Counted from the first letter of the stretch, positions 17,751 through 25,062 are shown. The stretch: 64,000 nt of DNA from Bradyrhizobium canariense (GCF_019402665.1 NZ_VSST01000028.1:1-64000); one strand, 5' to 3'. Notes: generated by a model from the sequence alone, not told the origin. Numbers and translations: made by a program.

Positions 17751-17936
17751 ATCACGCTACCCGTTGTTGAAGAGTGGACAGCGGAAGAGCACGAGCGGCT
17801 GAAGGCGTTGGCCGACGCCGGCTCGCGGCCGGACGAGATCGCCGGCGAACTCGGTCGCAGCGAAGCCGCCGTGAGAGTGCGCGCCTGGCAGCACGGCATC
17901 GCGTTGCGCCTCGCCACGCAGAAGCGCGGACCCTGA
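17751..17936 (+). CDS. Small Myb/SANT-like HTH protein, start unresolved
   Basis: The frame reads EEWTAEEHERLKALADAG and then PDEIAGELGRSEAAVRVRAW, the tryptophan-spaced three-helix pattern of SANT/GcrA-like DNA-binding domains. It ends at TGA 17934. There is no ATG, GTG or TTG in frame upstream of the domain; the frame is open back to 17682. The ATG at 17746 is one frame off, so either a single-base frameshift broke the gene or a rare start (CTG 17691, ATC 17751) is used. The start given is nominal. Confidence 0.4.
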   Translation: MTLPVVEEWTAEEHERLKALADAGSRPDEIAGELGRSEAAVRVRAWQHGIALRLATQKRGP

Positions 17937-18051
17937 AGACCGGCTGGGTCGAAAGCCCGCAGGCGGGCATCCCGCCGTGTGTTCACTTCTGAGCGGTCCT
18001 CAATCGTATCTCGACGTACTCTGCGAATGGGCAGCAACACGGGAGCTTGTC

Positions 18052-18228
18052 ATGCTCACCCGCGAGGAATTCGAGGCGGATCTCGACCGGCAGAAATTGC
18101 ACCAGCTCGATGCAAGGCAAACGACACGACAATTGCTGCGCCGTTCGCGGGAGCAGATTGCGGCATCGATCTCACTGCTTCAGCAAAACGTTCCGAAGAT
18201 CTGGCACCCTGAACCTCCAGAGCGATAG
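18052..18228 (+). CDS. Small hypothetical protein (58 aa)
   Basis: Predicted all-helical, with LTREEFEADLDRQKLHQLDA at the start and a Pro-rich end. GGGAGCTTGTC precedes the ATG. No cysteines or membrane segment. Family not recognised. It lies 31 bp upstream of the next small gene on the same strand and is probably co-transcribed. Confidence 0.55.
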   Translation: MLTREEFEADLDRQKLHQLDARQTTRQLLRRSREQIAASISLLQQNVPKIWHPEPPER

Positions 18229-18259
18229 AAACCTCCTGCTCTGTCCCGCGTTTGCGCGC

Positions 18260-18439
18260 ATGACGGATCAAGACACCAGGCAGCGGCCGATTTGTGCTGC
18301 GTGCAACAGACCCATGACATTCATCGACGCGGTGGCTTCACCGGATGGCGCGATCGCCATCTTCCGGTGCTCCCGGTGCAACAAGCTGTCCTGGGAGACG
18401 CCCAGGCGAAACCAAAACCAAAACCAAAACCAAAACTGA
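18260..18439 (+). CDS. Small CxxC protein with Asn-Gln repeat tail
   Basis: A 59-residue protein with two CxxC motifs (CAAC near 12-15 and CSRC near 37-40), a probable zinc ribbon. The last nine codons are NQNQNQNQN, made by a hexanucleotide tandem repeat. Such a repeat can expand or contract without shifting the frame. Start is the ATG at 18260; the ribosome site is weak. Confidence 0.55.
   Translation: MTDQDTRQRPICAACNRPMTFIDAVASPDGAIAIFRCSRCNKLSWETPRRNQNQNQNQN
18409..18436 (+). repeat. AAACCA hexanucleotide tandem repeat
   Basis: About 4.7 units of AAACCA at the 3' end of the gene at 18260, encoding alternating Asn and Gln. The stop codon follows directly. Confidence 0.8.
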
Positions 18440-18671
18440 GGCGTCGAAAAGAAACGGCCCCAGCCCGGGGGGCGAGCTGAGGCCGTGGGGGGCGCCGGTC
18501 GTGCATCCGGACCGACGCGCGAATAACTTTTTGATCCCAAAAGCTGTTCCTATTCAGGCGACCATGGACATGGCGCGCCGCGACGAAACACGCCTGAAAC
18601 AGTGCTGAAACCAGATTGTCTCGAACGCCCCGCCCGTTGCGCCCGACCAACCAAGCGAAAAGGAGATCATC

Positions 18672-18797
18672 ATGATCCAAGTCGGAAGCCCCGCCGGTAT
18701 CCAGGTCGGTTCGAAGGAAGAAGTCGCGTTTTTACTGGCGCTGTTCGGCACCCACACCCAGCCGGTGAAGCGGCCGGCGAAATCGCGGCAGGCGTGA
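18672..18797 (+). CDS. Very small protein (41 aa)
   Basis: Frame reads MIQVGSPAGIQVGSKEEVAF then a short hydrophobic stretch and a basic tail. AAAAGGAGATCATC before the ATG is one of the best ribosome sites in the window, which is the main support. Family not known. The next gene begins 13 bp downstream. Confidence 0.55.
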   Translation: MIQVGSPAGIQVGSKEEVAFLLALFGTHTQPVKRPAKSRQA

Positions 18798-18809
18798 GGC
18801 GCTGATCCC

Positions 18810-19058
18810 ATGCCAGGTTTGGCCGAATGCCAGAGCCTCTTGCGGCTTCTGATCGCAAGGGGCGACCCGAAGGCCATCCCGCTCGCGACAGGCGCGATCG
18901 ACCAATACCTGAACACGGCGCCGGTCTGCATGCGCGGCCGCGGCCTGCGCGTGCTCCAGCGCGACGCGCTCGACCAGCATGGCACTGCGGTCGGCGTGCA
19001 GCGCTCGTTCGCCGAAACGGTGGATGCCTATATCGTCGGGAAGCTTGCGGAGGAGTGA
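18810..19058 (+). CDS. Small hypothetical protein (82 aa)
   Basis: Predicted helical, no signal peptide or membrane segment. Two cysteines (residues 7 and 40) without CxxC spacing. Close spacing after the strongly translated 41-aa gene suggests an operon. A long minus-strand frame also covers this stretch, so the strand rests on composition and spacing only. Confidence 0.45.
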   Translation: MPGLAECQSLLRLLIARGDPKAIPLATGAIDQYLNTAPVCMRGRGLRVLQRDALDQHGTAVGVQRSFAETVDAYIVGKLAEE

Positions 19059-19250
19059 GGGGGCCGCGTCGTTTCGCCCTGTCGCTTCGCTCCCTGACGA
19101 AAAACCGGGCGCGAGCGCGGCAAGCTGCTCCCGCGCCGCGCTGGCAGAGGGACGGCGGAGTTCCCGGAACCTATTGATTCCAACAGATTTTTTCGCTGCC
19201 CCGGAAACCCTTTGTCCGCTTCGGACCTGTTACGGGCAAAGGATGCTGCA

Positions 19251-19520
19251 ATGCCCCGATATTATTTCGACCTGCGCGACGACACCGGTGTAGCGCTCGA
19301 CGAGGAAGGGCTTGAGCTGGCCAGCTCGCGCGCCGTTCAGGCAGAGGCCGCCAAGTCGGTCGCGGACATGGCGCGCGACGCCATCGTTTCCGCGCCTGCC
19401 GCGGGCGCTAGGCAGTCGATGGCGATCGACGTTCGCGATGCCAGGGGTCCCGTGATGCAGGTCAATTTCTCGTTCGCGATCGAGACCTTCAGGACGCCCT
19501 CGACATCAGGCGATCATTGA
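19251..19520 (+). CDS. DUF6894-like small protein (copy 1)
   Basis: An 89-residue protein beginning MPRYYFDLRDDTGVALDEEG, the signature of the DUF6894 family common in rhizobia. The rest has the usual pattern: E-[AG]-A-x-[AS] helix, then V-x-D-x-x-G-x-V and an F-rich end. The family has no assigned function. A second copy lies at 21324. Tail-to-tail overlap of 7 bp with the minus-strand gene at 19514. Confidence 0.72.
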   Translation: MPRYYFDLRDDTGVALDEEGLELASSRAVQAEAAKSVADMARDAIVSAPAAGARQSMAIDVRDARGPVMQVNFSFAIETFRTPSTSGDH

Positions 19521-19720
19521 CGCGTGAGAAATTCCGGCGCGGATGACTCGGGCTCGAGCACGGCGATCTTGCGGCCGAGCTGCCAGACCTCGACCTTGCC
19601 GTGCCGCGTGAACTGCTGCGCGAAGGTGAGGGCGATCGCATCCGACGCGGCCTCGAACGCTTCGGCGGAGCGGAAGACGCCGTTGTCGCCGACGAGATAA
19701 GCGCGATATTGCTGGGTCAT
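19514..19720 (-). CDS. Small hypothetical protein (68 aa)
   Basis: MTQQYRAYLVGDNGVFRSAE then an Ala-rich helix and a VEVWQLGRKIAVLEP end. This is a common small rhizobial protein type (a predicted beta-alpha-beta unit) of unknown function. Its ATG overlaps the stop of the upstream gene by four bases (ATGA), so translation is likely coupled. Confidence 0.62.
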   Translation of the reverse strand: MTQQYRAYLVGDNGVFRSAEAFEAASDAIALTFAQQFTRHGKVEVWQLGRKIAVLEPESSAPEFLTRQ

Positions 19721-19917
19721 GTCGGTGCCCTCAGCCCTGGCGATTGCAGCCAGGCGTCGATGTGCATGGCGGTCTCGTCCTGCCGCGCCCTGCGCAGTAG
19801 CATCTCGCGGCGGCGCCCCGGCGCGATCGTACGCGCCTCCTCGCGAAGCCGCGCGGCCTCCTCGGCGAGCCGTTCGGTGAGTGTCGTCGTCTGCTTGAAG
19901 CGTCGGCGTGTCGGCAT
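19717..19917 (-). CDS. Small basic hypothetical protein (66 aa)
   Basis: Arg-rich, helical (LTERLAEEAARLREEARTIA, then GRRREMLLRRARQDETAMHI). The end resembles small rhizobial proteins with an R-R-x-R-Q-x-E-x-A helix. GAGGGAGACGTGC precedes the ATG at 19915-19917. It is the first gene of a two-gene unit, 116 bp downstream of a perfect 20-bp palindrome. Confidence 0.62.
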   Translation of the reverse strand: MPTRRRFKQTTTLTERLAEEAARLREEARTIAPGRRREMLLRRARQDETAMHIDAWLQSPGLRAPT

Positions 19918-20032
19918 GCACGTCTCCCTCGTTCGTCCAGGGCGGGAGCGCTGGTTGGGCGTTCTCATCACCGGCAGATGCCAATTGCCTTGCGGTGATG
20001 GGATAAAGCTTACGCCCGTCGTCTGAGGCAGA

Positions 20033-20052
20033 GACATATCATATGATATGTC
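20033..20052. promoter_or_regulatory. Perfect 20-bp palindrome, candidate operator
   Basis: GACATATCATATGATATGTC is its own exact reverse complement and very AT-rich against a GC-rich background. It sits upstream of the two-gene unit reading left from 19917. A dimeric repressor site is the simplest reading. No adjacent regulator gene is evident. Confidence 0.55.
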
Positions 20053-20156
20053 GCCGGATTAAATTGTGTGAGCGGGTTCAGTGGTTTGAGCGGGTTACTC
20101 AACTTGAGGCAATGTTCACTTTTGAACGGAAGCGCATGCCGAACAAGGCCCCGATA

Positions 20157-20774
20157 TTAGGAATCAACTGTAGCAGCGGCTAATGCGTCTTCCTTCTCGA
20201 TGCCGCGCGCCACGATCTTCAAGCTCTCATCCGGCAGCGGCCGTTGCAGTGCCTGGGCTTCGTCCCACGGCGCCCTCAGCCAAACCTCTCGCTCCTCCGC
20301 TGTAGTCAGGATCACCGGCATGGCCTTCGGATGGATCGGCTCAACCACCGCATTCGGTGTCGTGGTGAGAAAACCGTAGACCTGATGCGGCCCTGGAACG
20401 GGCTTCGACTTGGTGCCGCGATCACCATTGAAAGTCGTCCAGATCCCGGCGAACGCGAACAGCGGCCGAGCGTCGGCAAGCGCGAACCACACGATGTCTT
20501 TCTTCTTCGTCTTCGGGTTGGTCTCCGGCGCGTATTCGGCAAAGCTGTTGACTGGCACGAGGCAGCGGTGCTCCGGCTTGAGCCACGCACGCCAATGCGG
20601 GGACGAGGTGTTGCGAATGTTCGTCGCGGGCGGGCCGCCGGTGCGCGGTGGCGGGGGCATGCCCCAGCGCATCAGCACCATCTCTCGCTCGCCGGCTGCA
20701 TCGCGAATGACGGGTGCGGGGTAATCCGGAAACACACCCGGCATCGGCGGCAGATTGCCCTCGTAACGACGCAC
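20157..20774 (-). pseudogene. SRAP (YedK/HMCES-like) gene lacking its catalytic N-terminus
   Basis: The SRAP family shields abasic sites in single-stranded DNA through a cysteine at position 2. This frame keeps the rest of the domain: [20 protein letters not shown], and [11 protein letters not shown] with the active-site histidine. The conserved start MC... is gone. Reading upstream from 20774 the frame runs into a different sequence ([15 protein letters not shown]) and reaches a TAA near 20830 with no suitable start. [10 protein letters not shown] is where the conserved part begins. A GTG at 20774 could still start a truncated product without Cys2. Probably a 5'-truncated, inactive gene. Confidence 0.7.
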
Positions 20775-20852
20775 GACGCGGAAGCAGCCGGAAGAAGGTG
20801 GAGCGTAAGCTGGGGCGCTGATAGTTTTGCGTTAGCCCACAGGTTTGTGGCG

Positions 20853-20881
20853 AGCCGGTCGCGTGAGCGGCCGGCTTTCTT
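20853..20881 (+). terminator. Intrinsic terminator with no obvious upstream gene
   Basis: AGCCGGTCGC, loop GTGA, GCGGCCGGCT (one G-T pair) followed by TTTCTT. A smaller hairpin (CCACA-GGTT-TGTGG) sits just before it. No plus-strand gene precedes it; the SRAP remnant is on the other strand. It may end a small RNA or be left from a lost gene. Confidence 0.6.
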
Positions 20882-20981
20882 GCGCTCCGTGTTTTGCTCT
20901 TCGCTATTTGAGTGCAGCCGGGAACCAGCTGGCCTGAACGTCCATTAATAACCTGGATGGTCCGATTTAGGGGATTTGGCC

Positions 20982-21260
20982 ATGGGCATCGAGCGAATGC
21001 ACTCCCCGAAGTATTGGCTCATACGGGCTGAGGAGTTTCACACCAAGGCCGACAACTGCGAACACGTGGAGGCGAGAGCCACGCTTCGCCAGGTTGCCAA
21101 GAACTATGAAGCGATAGCCAGGCGAGCGCAGCAAATTCTCACTGCCACCGAGAGGGACCAGCGCCACCGTCAGCAAGCTCCCCGGGTGGCACAAGAATAC
21201 GCCGACGACCAGCGCGAGAACCGTCTCGATCCATCCCGAGCCGTAGCTGGGCCGTCATAG
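20982..21260 (+). CDS. Small helical protein, paralogue of the gene at 17059
   Basis: A 92-residue protein beginning MGIERMHSPKYWLIRAEEFH, with TKADNCE and LRQVAKNYEAIARRAQQI. Residues 1-52 align with the 17059 protein at most positions. The tail is hydrophilic and Gln/Arg-rich. AGGGGATTT precedes the ATG; a TTG six bases earlier is less likely. Each copy is followed within a few hundred bases by other small genes, and both families occur twice here, suggesting a duplicated module. Confidence 0.62.
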   Translation: MGIERMHSPKYWLIRAEEFHTKADNCEHVEARATLRQVAKNYEAIARRAQQILTATERDQRHRQQAPRVAQEYADDQRENRLDPSRAVAGPS

Positions 21261-21323
21261 TCGTTTTCTTGGGGGTGTTCTAATTTTGGTAGGAACATCA
21301 AGCGCGACCGCGCCTTGACCACC

Positions 21324-21563
21324 ATGCCCCACTACTACTTCGACACGCGCGACAACGACAGGTTCGTTCCTGACGAGATCGGGGTCGAAATCGCCACCTT
21401 AGCGAATGTGAAGTGTGCGGCCTCCGAGGCAATGGCAGACTTCGCCAAGGACGTGCTGCCGGGCTCGGTAGTTCGTACCCTCTCAATCGAGGTGCGGGAC
21501 GGCTGCGGACCTGTGCTTAGGGTGGTGCTCCGCTTTGAGATTGTGCACGCCGCTGTTCATTGA
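21324..21563 (+). CDS. DUF6894-like small protein (copy 2)
   Basis: A 79-residue protein beginning MPHYYFDTRDNDRFVPDEIG, the DUF6894 pattern. Shorter than copy 1 at 19251 and about 40 percent alike by eye. No known function. No strong ribosome site; a TTG nine bases upstream is an alternative start. Confidence 0.65.
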   Translation: MPHYYFDTRDNDRFVPDEIGVEIATLANVKCAASEAMADFAKDVLPGSVVRTLSIEVRDGCGPVLRVVLRFEIVHAAVH

Positions 21564-21720
21564 GACCGCGCCAGTGGAACGCCTGTTCGGCCAAGCACCG
21601 ACATCGGCAATGACGCGCTGCAAAAAACGACAGTATGGTTGGCTGTTTATTTCGAGCGACACCGCAACGCAGTTCGCTGTATGGTCCCGTCCCGTTTTTC
21701 CCACAGCGGATTTGATCACC

Positions 21721-21927
21721 ATGCACTCCATCCAAGGTACGCATATTGCCGCAATCTTCAAACTAGCGACCCAGCAGCTCGAAGCACTTCGCATCCACCC
21801 AGAGATCCAAAAGGAATATTCCGAAATTCTCGTTTTGAGAGAGAAGATAAAACTGGCGACCGATCTGAAGAAGGCTCGCCGGCAGCTCCTTCTCGGTGCC
21901 CCCCGCGCGCTTGAAGGAGGTGGATGA
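21721..21927 (+). CDS. Small hypothetical protein (68 aa)
   Basis: A helical, Leu- and Lys-rich protein with possible coiled coil (EIQKEYSEILVLREKIKLAT). The frame is open upstream to 21535, but ATG 21721 begins the even-composition part. Ends just before the FixK-type box. Family not recognised. Confidence 0.42.
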   Translation: MHSIQGTHIAAIFKLATQQLEALRIHPEIQKEYSEILVLREKIKLATDLKKARRQLLLGAPRALEGGG

Positions 21928-21948
21928 GGCTCCAAGGACCGAAGATTT

Positions 21949-21962
21949 TTGATCTAGGTCAA
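21949..21962. promoter_or_regulatory. FixK/FNR-type box with a well-placed -10 element
   Basis: TTGATCTAGGTCAA matches TTGA-N6-TCAA. A TATGAT element at 21988-21993 lies where a -10 should for an activator centred at -41.5, predicting a transcription start near 21997-22000. This implies low-oxygen control of the next gene. Confidence 0.7.
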
Positions 21963-22029
21963 AGTCGCATGGCGCGGGTGCGGTTCGTATGATGCCGTGA
22001 GTGATAAGCCGCCGGAAAAGCCAGAAGTG

Positions 22030-22380
22030 ATGCCCCGCGAGAGCGACGAGGCCCGGTGGCGCATCATCGAAGATTATGCCGCGGACCTCCGCGAATTGAT
22101 CAGGAAGCTGCGCCACAAGTTGGAGGGAGCGGACGTTCCTCGGTCCAGAGCACCGCGCACGGTAACATCTCGGATGATCTTAAACTCTACCATCACGTGC
22201 CCGAAGTGCGGTCACGCTGCTACCGAGGTCATGCCGAGCGACGCCTGCCAGTTCTTCTATGACTGCAAAGGCTGCGGCGAGCGCCTGAAGCCGCTCTCTG
22301 GCGACTGCTGCGTGTTCTGCTCCTTCGGCACCGTTCGCTGTCCGCCGGTTCAAGAGACCGGCAGGTGCTGCTGTAGCTAG
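22030..22380 (+). CDS. GDCCVxC-domain cysteine-rich protein with N-terminal extension
   Basis: A 116-residue protein. Residues from about 49 on (MILNSTITCPKCGH, YDCKGCGERLKP, GDCCVFCSFG, tail CCC) are the GDCCVxC domain, otherwise a stand-alone protein of about 68 residues, in some species a selenoprotein. The N-terminal part is a charged helix (DEARWRIIEDYAADLRELIR) of a kind seen as separate small rhizobial proteins, so this may be a fusion. Start choice: the predicted transcript begins near 22000, so GTG 21997 is unlikely; ATG 22030 or the domain ATG 22174 remain. The cysteines suggest metal or thiol chemistry. The FixK-type box suggests low-oxygen expression. Confidence 0.68.
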   Translation: MPRESDEARWRIIEDYAADLRELIRKLRHKLEGADVPRSRAPRTVTSRMILNSTITCPKCGHAATEVMPSDACQFFYDCKGCGERLKPLSGDCCVFCSFGTVRCPPVQETGRCCCS

Positions 22381-22408
22381 CTGCCTTGAAGGAGTGCGGC
22401 TGCCGCGC

Positions 22409-22438
22409 CTGAATCGTCGGGCAAAACACTGGCAGAAT
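22409..22438 (+). promoter_or_regulatory. Promoter of sRNA cassette copy B
   Basis: CTGAAT (22409-22414), the family spacer CGTCGGGCAAAACACTGG, and CAGAAT (22433-22438). The spacer is identical to copy C. Confidence 0.55.
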
Positions 22439-22490
22439 AGCATCATTGAAGATCAGCCCGCGCGGAGCAATCCGCCGCGGGCTTTGTATT
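22439..22490 (+). ncRNA. Candidate small RNA, cassette copy B
   Basis: A short transcript of roughly 45-50 nt is predicted between the promoter at 22409 and a terminator hairpin. The stem is AGCCCGCG (22455-22462) with CGCGGGCT (22476-22483), extended by CGG/CCG, then TTTG. Copy C has the same plan with a shorter outer stem, so pairing is kept while sequence differs. No open frame or ribosome site inside. Confidence 0.58.
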
Positions 22491-22524
22491 TGCGGAGACT
22501 CGTTATTTAACAAACGGATTTCAA

Positions 22525-22872
22525 ATGCCCAAATTTAGGAGAAGGACCGAGCCGCATCTTCCTGTTGCTCAGCATGTGCCCAGTGAAGGTTTCGGGGCAC
22601 CAACGCTGGCCGATATCGAAACCCTGGCACGCGCCAAGACCGAAGCCGCACTCAACGTGCTTGCTGCCATCATGTTTAGAGAGACAGCGAATGCTTTTGC
22701 GCGGGTGGCCGCCGCAAACGCTATTCCCGATCGTGGGTGGGGCAAGCCGGTGCAGCCCTTGGCTACGGACGCACGGCCGCGCGAATTGCGGCAACGGATC
22801 GAACGCATCATCGTACATCCGGATCATTCATCGATAGTCAACGATGAGACCAGCGAACCCGAGGCTTCGTAG
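22525..22872 (+). CDS. Small hypothetical protein, terminase-small-subunit-like segment
   Basis: A 115-residue protein. The middle (ALNVLAAIMF, then ARVAAANAIPDRGWGKPVQP) resembles a segment common in phage terminase small subunits and related helix-turn-helix proteins. The rest is unremarkable. It could be a phage remnant domesticated in the chromosome. ATG 22525; ribosome site is unclear (TTAACAAACGGA). Confidence 0.5.
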   Translation: MPKFRRRTEPHLPVAQHVPSEGFGAPTLADIETLARAKTEAALNVLAAIMFRETANAFARVAAANAIPDRGWGKPVQPLATDARPRELRQRIERIIVHPDHSSIVNDETSEPEAS

Positions 22873-22909
22873 GCTTCGCATCGTCTTGTCTCCAGGCGAG
22901 GAAATTGCA

Positions 22910-23128
22910 ATGGAAACACGGTCGCCATCGACTCCACCGGAGTCCAGAAATATGCATCCACAGCAAGAGAACGCGGCTCTGATCGGTTTACCCCGATGGA
23001 TGCGCGACGCGCTATCTCATCAGCCGGCCCCGACGCCACCGCAGCAAGCCGGCAGCGTCGATGAGCCTGCGCACGGTGAACGCGCGAATATTCGAATCTT
23101 GAGCCGCGTTCCTTCGCGCCCGACCTGA
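22910..23128 (+). CDS. Small proline-rich hypothetical protein (72 aa)
   Basis: Hydrophilic, Pro/Gln/Ser-rich, with a short conserved-looking LPRWMRDALSHQ helix. GGCGAGGAAATTGCA precedes the ATG. Ends one base before the stop of the convergent monooxygenase gene. Function unknown. Confidence 0.45.
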   Translation: METRSPSTPPESRNMHPQQENAALIGLPRWMRDALSHQPAPTPPQQAGSVDEPAHGERANIRILSRVPSRPT

Positions 23129-23129
23129 A

Positions 23130-24593
23130 CTAGTCTGCAGCCGGTCCGAACCATCTCGTGATCGCGTCCGCAAATCCATGTTGGCTCTCATCTCCCACCC
23201 AGGCCACGTGCCCGTCGGGCCGCACCAGCACGGCGCCGGGTGCTGCGAATTGTCCGATCGCCGGAAGCTGCCACGGTCCCTCGCACTCGGCCTCGATGCG
23301 ATCGACGCGATCTGCCCAGGGCGCGATGTCGAGGCCGCCTGCCTCGCCGAAATCGAGCAGCAAGCCGCGCGCGCCGTGCAGCAGCGTGAACAATCGCAGC
23401 GGCAGCCCGTCGACCGTCAGATCGAGGTCGGGCATGCGCCGCCCAAGCAGCGCGTGTCCTTGGCCGAGATCATAGTGCACGTCGAGCCCGCTCATCATCG
23501 CGCCAAAACGCTGGCGCGGCGCGTCCATCGCGAGCAGCTCGGACACGACCTCGCGCGCGGCCTTGAGGCCGTCCTCGCCGCGGCGGAGCAAGGCGATTTG
23601 CGCCATGGTGTTGCGCAAGGTCCGCGCGCCGACGGGATGGCGCTCGGCGTGGTAGGTGTCGAGCAGGCTGTCGGGCGACAGGCCCTTAACCATTTGCGCG
23701 AGCTTCCAGCCGAGATTGACGGCGTCCTGCAGGCCGGTGTTGAGGCCCTGGCCGCCGACGGAGTGATGGATATGCGCGGCATCGCCGGCGAGCAGCACGC
23801 GGCCTTTGCGGTAGGACACGGCCTGCCGTGCCGCATCGGTGAAACGGGAGATCCAGGCGGGATTGTGCAGGCCGAAATCGGTGCCGTAGACGGCGACGAG
23901 AGCGTCGCTGAGATCGCGGGGACCGGGCGCGCCGGTGCGATCGAGCGTCGCTTCCGTCACGACCACCAGCACGCGTCCGCTCTCGGTCTTGCTGAGGCCG
24001 TGGAATCCGAGCGCGTCGTGGCGCAGGCCCCATGCCGGCTCGTCTCGCATCTCGACTTCGGCCATGAGGTTGCTCAGCGTCGGATCGGAGCCCGCGAAGT
24101 CGATGCCGGCGTCCTTGCGCACCAGGCTGCGGCCGCCGTCGCAGCCGACCAGATAATTCGCGCGCAAGGCCTCGCCGCCGGAGAGCGTCACGTCGATGCC
24201 GGTCTCGTCCTGCGCAAAGCCCGTCACCTCGCGGTTTCGATAGATCGGCACCGCGAGCTCGCTGACCCAGTCTGCCAGGATGCGCTCGATGTGGCTCTGC
24301 CGCAGTGCGAGCCCGTAAGCGTGCCGGGTGGGGAGGTCGCTGATGTCGAGCCTGGTCCAGGCGAAGCCCGCGAGCTGGGTGATCTGTCCTTCGCGCAGGA
24401 AACGATCCGCGACGCCGCGCTGATCGAGGATCTCGATGCTGCGGGCGTGCAATCCGCCGGCGCGCGTGCCGACCAGTTCCTGATCGGCGCGTCGTTCGAC
24501 CACGGCGACGTCGACATCCGCCAGGGCGAGCTCGGCGGCCAGCATCAGGCCGGTCGGTCCGCCACCGGCGATGACGACGGCATGGTCTGTCAT
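23130..24593 (-). CDS. FAD-dependent aromatic-ring monooxygenase (PheA/TfdB, RIF-monooxygenase type)
   Basis: A 487-residue class A flavoprotein monooxygenase. FAD-binding GGGPTGLMLAAELA lies at residues 8-21, a DG-type motif (LVGCDGGRSLVRK) near 150, and GDAAHIHHSVGGQGLNTG near 275. The C-terminal thioredoxin-like domain is shorter than in phenol hydroxylase, as in rifampicin monooxygenase and related drug or polyketide hydroxylases. It uses NAD(P)H and oxygen to hydroxylate a phenol-like compound. ATG at 24591-24593 was chosen, 13 residues before the first glycine of the motif. It stands alone in an accessory region, so a detoxification role is possible. Confidence 0.82.
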   Translation of the reverse strand: MTDHAVVIAGGGPTGLMLAAELALADVDVAVVERRADQELVGTRAGGLHARSIEILDQRGVADRFLREGQITQLAGFAWTRLDISDLPTRHAYGLALRQSHIERILADWVSELAVPIYRNREVTGFAQDETGIDVTLSGGEALRANYLVGCDGGRSLVRKDAGIDFAGSDPTLSNLMAEVEMRDEPAWGLRHDALGFHGLSKTESGRVLVVVTEATLDRTGAPGPRDLSDALVAVYGTDFGLHNPAWISRFTDAARQAVSYRKGRVLLAGDAAHIHHSVGGQGLNTGLQDAVNLGWKLAQMVKGLSPDSLLDTYHAERHPVGARTLRNTMAQIALLRRGEDGLKAAREVVSELLAMDAPRQRFGAMMSGLDVHYDLGQGHALLGRRMPDLDLTVDGLPLRLFTLLHGARGLLLDFGEAGGLDIAPWADRVDRIEAECEGPWQLPAIGQFAAPGAVLVRPDGHVAWVGDESQHGFADAITRWFGPAAD

Positions 24594-24787
24594 CGCCGGA
24601 TTGTTCGCGGTGGCCCGTTGTTCCCGGCTGCGCGACCGGGACGTCGGAAGCAATACGGACATGTCGTGACCCCTCGACTTGTTGGTTGGGCCGAGGGTTC
24701 TACGCGATCACCGGGGACTTGAAGCAAGCCCGTTGCGCACCACATATCAGAATGAGAGGAAGAGCCTCGTCATTCGGGCTCGCCGGC

Positions 24788-24985
24788 CTAATCGTCCTTC
24801 GAGAGATCGCCAGGCCTGGTGGGACAATCAATGGTTCCGCCCTCGCCGTGAACGAGATCGCGATCCCGGTCCTCGGTTTCGTCAGCGTCCGAGATGAGAG
24901 CCTCTTGCGTGTCGAGCTCCCCGTCGATGCGCGGCTTCTGGCCGGGCAAGTCTCGCGAGGTTTTCGGTGTCATGTTCAGCGTCAT
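24788..24985 (-). CDS. Small acidic protein (65 aa)
   Basis: Highly charged, with many Asp and Glu, no hydrophobic segment. TCAGGAGGATCGACCA before the ATG is a near-perfect ribosome site, so expression is likely. Probably disordered. Function unknown. Confidence 0.58.
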   Translation of the reverse strand: MTLNMTPKTSRDLPGQKPRIDGELDTQEALISDADETEDRDRDLVHGEGGTIDCPTRPGDLSKDD

Positions 24986-25032
24986 TGGTCGATCCTCCTG
25001 ACCGGCTAACGCGGGCAGGGACGGTTCGTTCG

Positions 25033-25062
25033 TTGACACGTCGGGCGAAACGCCGGCAGCCT
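25033..25062 (+). repeat. Repeat copy D: partial sRNA-cassette promoter
   Basis: TTGACA and CGTCGGGCGAAACGCCGG match the family spacer with four changes, but the -10 position reads CAGCCT and similarity ends. It lies 91 bp before copy C in the same orientation, as a degenerate tandem copy. Confidence 0.5.

Noticed and set aside
20110..20126. GTTCACTTTTGAAC as a LexA box near the SRAP gene
   Set aside because: Alphaproteobacterial LexA sites are direct repeats (GTTC-N7-GTTC). This is an inverted repeat, and it lies downstream of the gene.
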